The notes below the pieces were generated by a model. The model was not told the origin of the DNA. It did not search any database and saw only the letters and a list, made by a program, of their open reading frames with translations. Made by a program: the position numbers and the translations under genes. Positions 61,241 through 64,000 of a DNA stretch of 64,000 bases are shown in pieces. Source of the DNA: an uncultured Prevotella sp. (GTDB lineage Bacteria; Bacteroidota; Bacteroidia; Bacteroidales; Bacteroidaceae). Location of the stretch: NCBI GenBank assembly GCA_900554695.1, contig USHV01000003.1, forward strand, positions 54,896 to 118,895, given 5' to 3'. Position 1 is the stretch's first letter. Each line of letters begins with the position of its first letter.

Positions 61241-64000
61241 TTACAGATTAATTGTCATACCGAGTGTGAAGGTTCTTGACAATGGATACTGCTGTCCGTT
61301 GCTGCTTCCGAGTTCCGGATCCCAAAGGTCGAATTCTGAGAAAGTGAGCAGGTTGGTAGCCATAAAGTAGAAGCGTACGTTCTGAATGTGCATTTTCGAA
61401 ACGAATGCCTTCGGCAGTGTGTAACCGATTTCGAGGTTCTTCAGGCGTAAGTATGATCCGTCGCGCAGCCAGTATGTAGATGCACGGTTGTTGTTGGAGT
61501 TGTTGCCGTAGGTCAGACGCGGATATTTAGCGTGTATATCCTCGTTCTTTCCGAGCGACCAGTAGTTGCCTACAACGTCTGTAAGTATGTTACCCCATGA
61601 GCCTTCGCTGAATGGATATACAGTGAATCCGTTTATGAAGAATGACGATTCGCCCACGCCCTGGAACAGGACATTGAAGTCGAAGCCTTTCCACTGTGCA
61701 GATATACCGAAACCGTAGATAAGGTTAGGCTTTGTTGTTGAGCCGATAGGCACGATATCGTTGTCGTTGATCTTACCGTCACCGTTTACATCCTTATACT
61801 TGATGTCACCGGGAGCGATTTCGAAGTCGCCTTTGAGTGCTGACTGATCGGGGCTGTAACGGATGTCGTCATAGTCTTTGAAGAGTCCCAATGCTATAAG
61901 ACCTCTTGCCTGATCTACACGGAAACCGGAGTTGCGGCTGTAAGCATAGTGGCTGTACTGCTCATCATATTCGAGAATCTTACTCTTGCTGTAGGTGAAG
62001 TTTCCACGTACGGTGAGGTTCACCTGGCCAATCTTTTCTGTGTAAGCGATGTTACCGTCAACACCTGTAGAACGTACTTTACCGATGTTAGCAGACGGCT
62101 GCTGTGAGTTGGATACACCGATGATCTGCGGCAGATAGTTACGGGTCATGAAGATACCGTCACGGGTCTCGCGGAAGTAATCGATCGTACCGCTGAACTT
62201 GTTGCCGAACAGATAGAAGTCAATACCTATATCGTGCTTTCTCGCAACCTCCCATGTGATGTCCTTGTTGGCAAGCATGAGGTAAGAGATACCGTTGTAT
62301 GTGTAGTTTGATGTACCGAAGTCGCCGAATATGTAGCGGTCGTTGTCGTCGGTCATGAAACGTCCCTGGAACGGGAAACGTGTGCTGAGGTAGTCGTTAC
62401 CGACCTTACCGTAAGAATAACGTATCTTGAACATGTCGATCCATGGAGCTGCTTTTCTTATCCATGGCTCCTCACCGAGGTTCCATGCTGCAGAGTATGC
62501 GGGGAAGAAACCGAAGCGGTTGTGCTTTGCAAAGTTCTCAGAACCGTTGTAACCGAAGTTGAAGTCAACGAAGTAACGGTTTGCATAGCCGTAGGTGAAA
62601 CGTCCTGCGAGTCCCTGATGACGGCGGTCGATGCCCTGGATTGTGCGCTGGAAGTCGATGTTCATCTGTTCGATAGGATCATCGCTGGACTGGTTCACGT
62701 AGTCGTTCTGCGAGTTGTTCGTCGTTCCGTCCTGTGTATATTTCAGGATTGCGCCTACCTGATGGAGACCGAAGTTGCGTGCGTAGTGGATCTCAGCCTC
62801 GAAGAATTCCTTCTTCTGACCGTTTGAGTACGGGTTGGAAATCATGAGCTGCTCGTCCACTTTCTTTGTGAACACGAGTTCACCGTTGCTGTCGCGCAGA
62901 CGCTCTGCCTGCCATCCTTCCGGAGCCTTCCAGTGTTTGTTACCGTTGTCGGTGTAGATATCGTATCCGTAGCGTACTATTGCAGAGAGTCCCGGAGTGA
63001 TGAATCCGAAGTCCTGTGTCAGCTCTGCGGTTGTGTTGATGGTGTTCTTCCAGATTTCGTTATAACCATACTGTGTCACGAGCACCCAAGGGTTGTTACG
63101 GTTTCCACTACCCTGTGATCCCCATCTTCCGTTCTTATACTTAACAGGAGTAGCGATGGCATTGTATCCCATGAGCGATGTCCATACCTCATCGTATATG
63201 GAACCCGGCTGGTTCTGCTTCTCGAGAGCTCCTGCAACACCGATTTTCAAGAGTGTGGTCTTTGTGATGTTGAGGTCGAAGTTCATACGATAGTTCCAAC
63301 GGTGATAGTTGGCGTTGGTCTTATAGTCTTTCAGTGCGGAGTCGCTGTTGTACATACCGCCTTCCTCAACGTAACTTACAGAAGCGAAGTAGCGTGCGTT
63401 CGCACCACCACCGTTCACATCGACGTTGGCGCGGAATGTCGGGGCACCGTCTTTAAGCAGAAGGTCCATCCAGTTCACATTCGGGAAAATCTCAGGGTCG
63501 AGCTGGTTGTCCAGCAGGTAAAGGTCGTCGTCGCTGTAGGCCGGAGTCATGTTGCGGCTCTCGAGAGCCTCGTTCATCATGCGTGCGTAGGTGCTTCCAT
63601 CAACGAACTCAGGAGTCTTCGTACGTGTGCTGTAGCTGTATTCCACCTTACCGTTGATGCGTGTCTTACCGTCGCGTCCGCGTTTTGTCGTGATGAGCAA
63701 AACACCGTTCGCACCGCGTGAACCGTAGATAGCTGTTGTAGATGCGTCCTTCAGGACGGTGAATGTCTCGATGTCTTCAGGGTTGATGTCGTTGAGGTCG
63801 CGTTCGAAACCATCGACGAGCACGAGTGCGCTTGCACCTGCACCGAACGTGGAGACACCGCGGATCCAGAACTCTGATACGTTGTCACCGGGGTTACCTG
63901 TGGTCTGTCTTGCGAACACACCCGGAACAACGCCGGCGAATGAGTTTGAAAGGCTGGCTGTAGGTGTGCGGAGCAGTTCAGGGTCGACAGTCGTCACGGC
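61241..64000 (-). CDS. SusC/RagA-family TonB-dependent transporter, N-terminus outside window
   Basis: 920 codons are visible; the frame stays open through the right edge (AVTTVDPELLRTPTASL...), so the signal peptide, the carboxypeptidase-like domain and the TonB box are missing from view, not from the gene. The plug is present (FWIRGVSTFGAGASALVLVDGFE, FTVLKDASTTAIYGSRGANGVLLITT) and the whole barrel runs to LGMTINL. The plug start PELLRTPTASLSNSFAGVVPGV is typical of SusC. Pairs with the SusD 46 bp downstream. Confidence 0.95.
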   Translation of the reverse strand, partial: AVTTVDPELLRTPTASLSNSFAGVVPGVFARQTTGNPGDNVSEFWIRGVSTFGAGASALVLVDGFERDLNDINPEDIETFTVLKDASTTAIYGSRGANGVLLITTKRGRDGKTRINGKVEYSYSTRTKTPEFVDGSTYARMMNEALESRNMTPAYSDDDLYLLDNQLDPEIFPNVNWMDLLLKDGAPTFRANVDVNGGGANARYFASVSYVEEGGMYNSDSALKDYKTNANYHRWNYRMNFDLNITKTTLLKIGVAGALEKQNQPGSIYDEVWTSLMGYNAIATPVKYKNGRWGSQGSGNRNNPWVLVTQYGYNEIWKNTINTTAELTQDFGFITPGLSAIVRYGYDIYTDNGNKHWKAPEGWQAERLRDSNGELVFTKKVDEQLMISNPYSNGQKKEFFEAEIHYARNFGLHQVGAILKYTQDGTTNNSQNDYVNQSSDDPIEQMNIDFQRTIQGIDRRHQGLAGRFTYGYANRYFVDFNFGYNGSENFAKHNRFGFFPAYSAAWNLGEEPWIRKAAPWIDMFKIRYSYGKVGNDYLSTRFPFQGRFMTDDNDRYIFGDFGTSNYTYNGISYLMLANKDITWEVARKHDIGIDFYLFGNKFSGTIDYFRETRDGIFMTRNYLPQIIGVSNSQQPSANIGKVRSTGVDGNIAYTEKIGQVNLTVRGNFTYSKSKILEYDEQYSHYAYSRNSGFRVDQARGLIALGLFKDYDDIRYSPDQSALKGDFEIAPGDIKYKDVNGDGKINDNDIVPIGSTTKPNLIYGFGISAQWKGFDFNVLFQGVGESSFFINGFTVYPFSEGSWGNILTDVVGNYWSLGKNEDIHAKYPRLTYGNNSNNNRASTYWLRDGSYLRLKNLEIGYTLPKAFVSKMHIQNVRFYFMATNLLTFSEFDLWDPELGSSNGQQYPLSRTFTLGMTINL

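Overview
The window looks like chromosome of a member of the Bacteroidales, most likely Prevotellaceae (inference). The signs are two SusC/SusD pairs, a PorZ-type type IX secretion protein, DUF6377/DUF4374/DUF4973/DUF3943 families, promoters of the Bacteroidetes form TTTG-N19-20-TAnnTTTG, and almost no Shine-Dalgarno sites. No phage, transposase, rRNA, tRNA or true CRISPR array was seen.

Layout. 1-3150: left-edge AraC-type regulator (cut) divergent from an UlaG-like metallo-hydrolase, then a DUF3943 membrane protein. 4065-13564: complete SusC-SusD-GH30-surface lipoprotein locus with a divergent DUF6377 membrane regulator; gene content matches the beta-1,6-glucan locus type. 14696-19664: TonB receptor, DUF4374 lipoprotein and PepSY membrane protein, an XusABC-like xenosiderophore uptake operon. 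20178-28522: three alpha-mannosidase families (GH47, GH92 with an in-frame stop, GH38) on alternating strands without SusCD, then a DUF1349 protein and a LuxR-type regulator. 31108-38433: minus-strand run yitT, rdgB, porZ, acyltransferase, polytopic membrane protein, GT2; then leuS, a HAD phosphatase, a C1-like peptidase lipoprotein and an AraC regulator. 46331-52096: Gfo/Idh/MocA oxidoreductase, GH16, double DUF1080 and sialate O-acetylesterase, a glycan-breakdown operon that probably uses 3-keto chemistry. 53472-56096: DUF362 protein and a secreted protein with an internal duplication. 56715-57626: GT2. 58065-64000: DUF4973 lipoprotein, SusD and a SusC cut by the right edge (second PUL).

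The most unusual content is intergenic. (1) An ~88-bp repeat made of a hairpin with changing sequence but kept pairing, a near-perfect promoter, and a conserved GATAGGATTCGG-type transcribed block. It lies upstream of four genes, in up to four tandem copies, and could make ~50-nt RNAs while also driving the next gene. (2) Seven degenerate arrays with an exact 22-bp period (44 units, no indels), each beyond the 3' end of a minus-strand gene; six share one GAAA...TTTC unit and one is AT-rich with a different sequence. (3) Two pairs of 100-133 bp dispersed repeats and a stand-alone promoter-to-terminator small RNA candidate at about 45958-46071.
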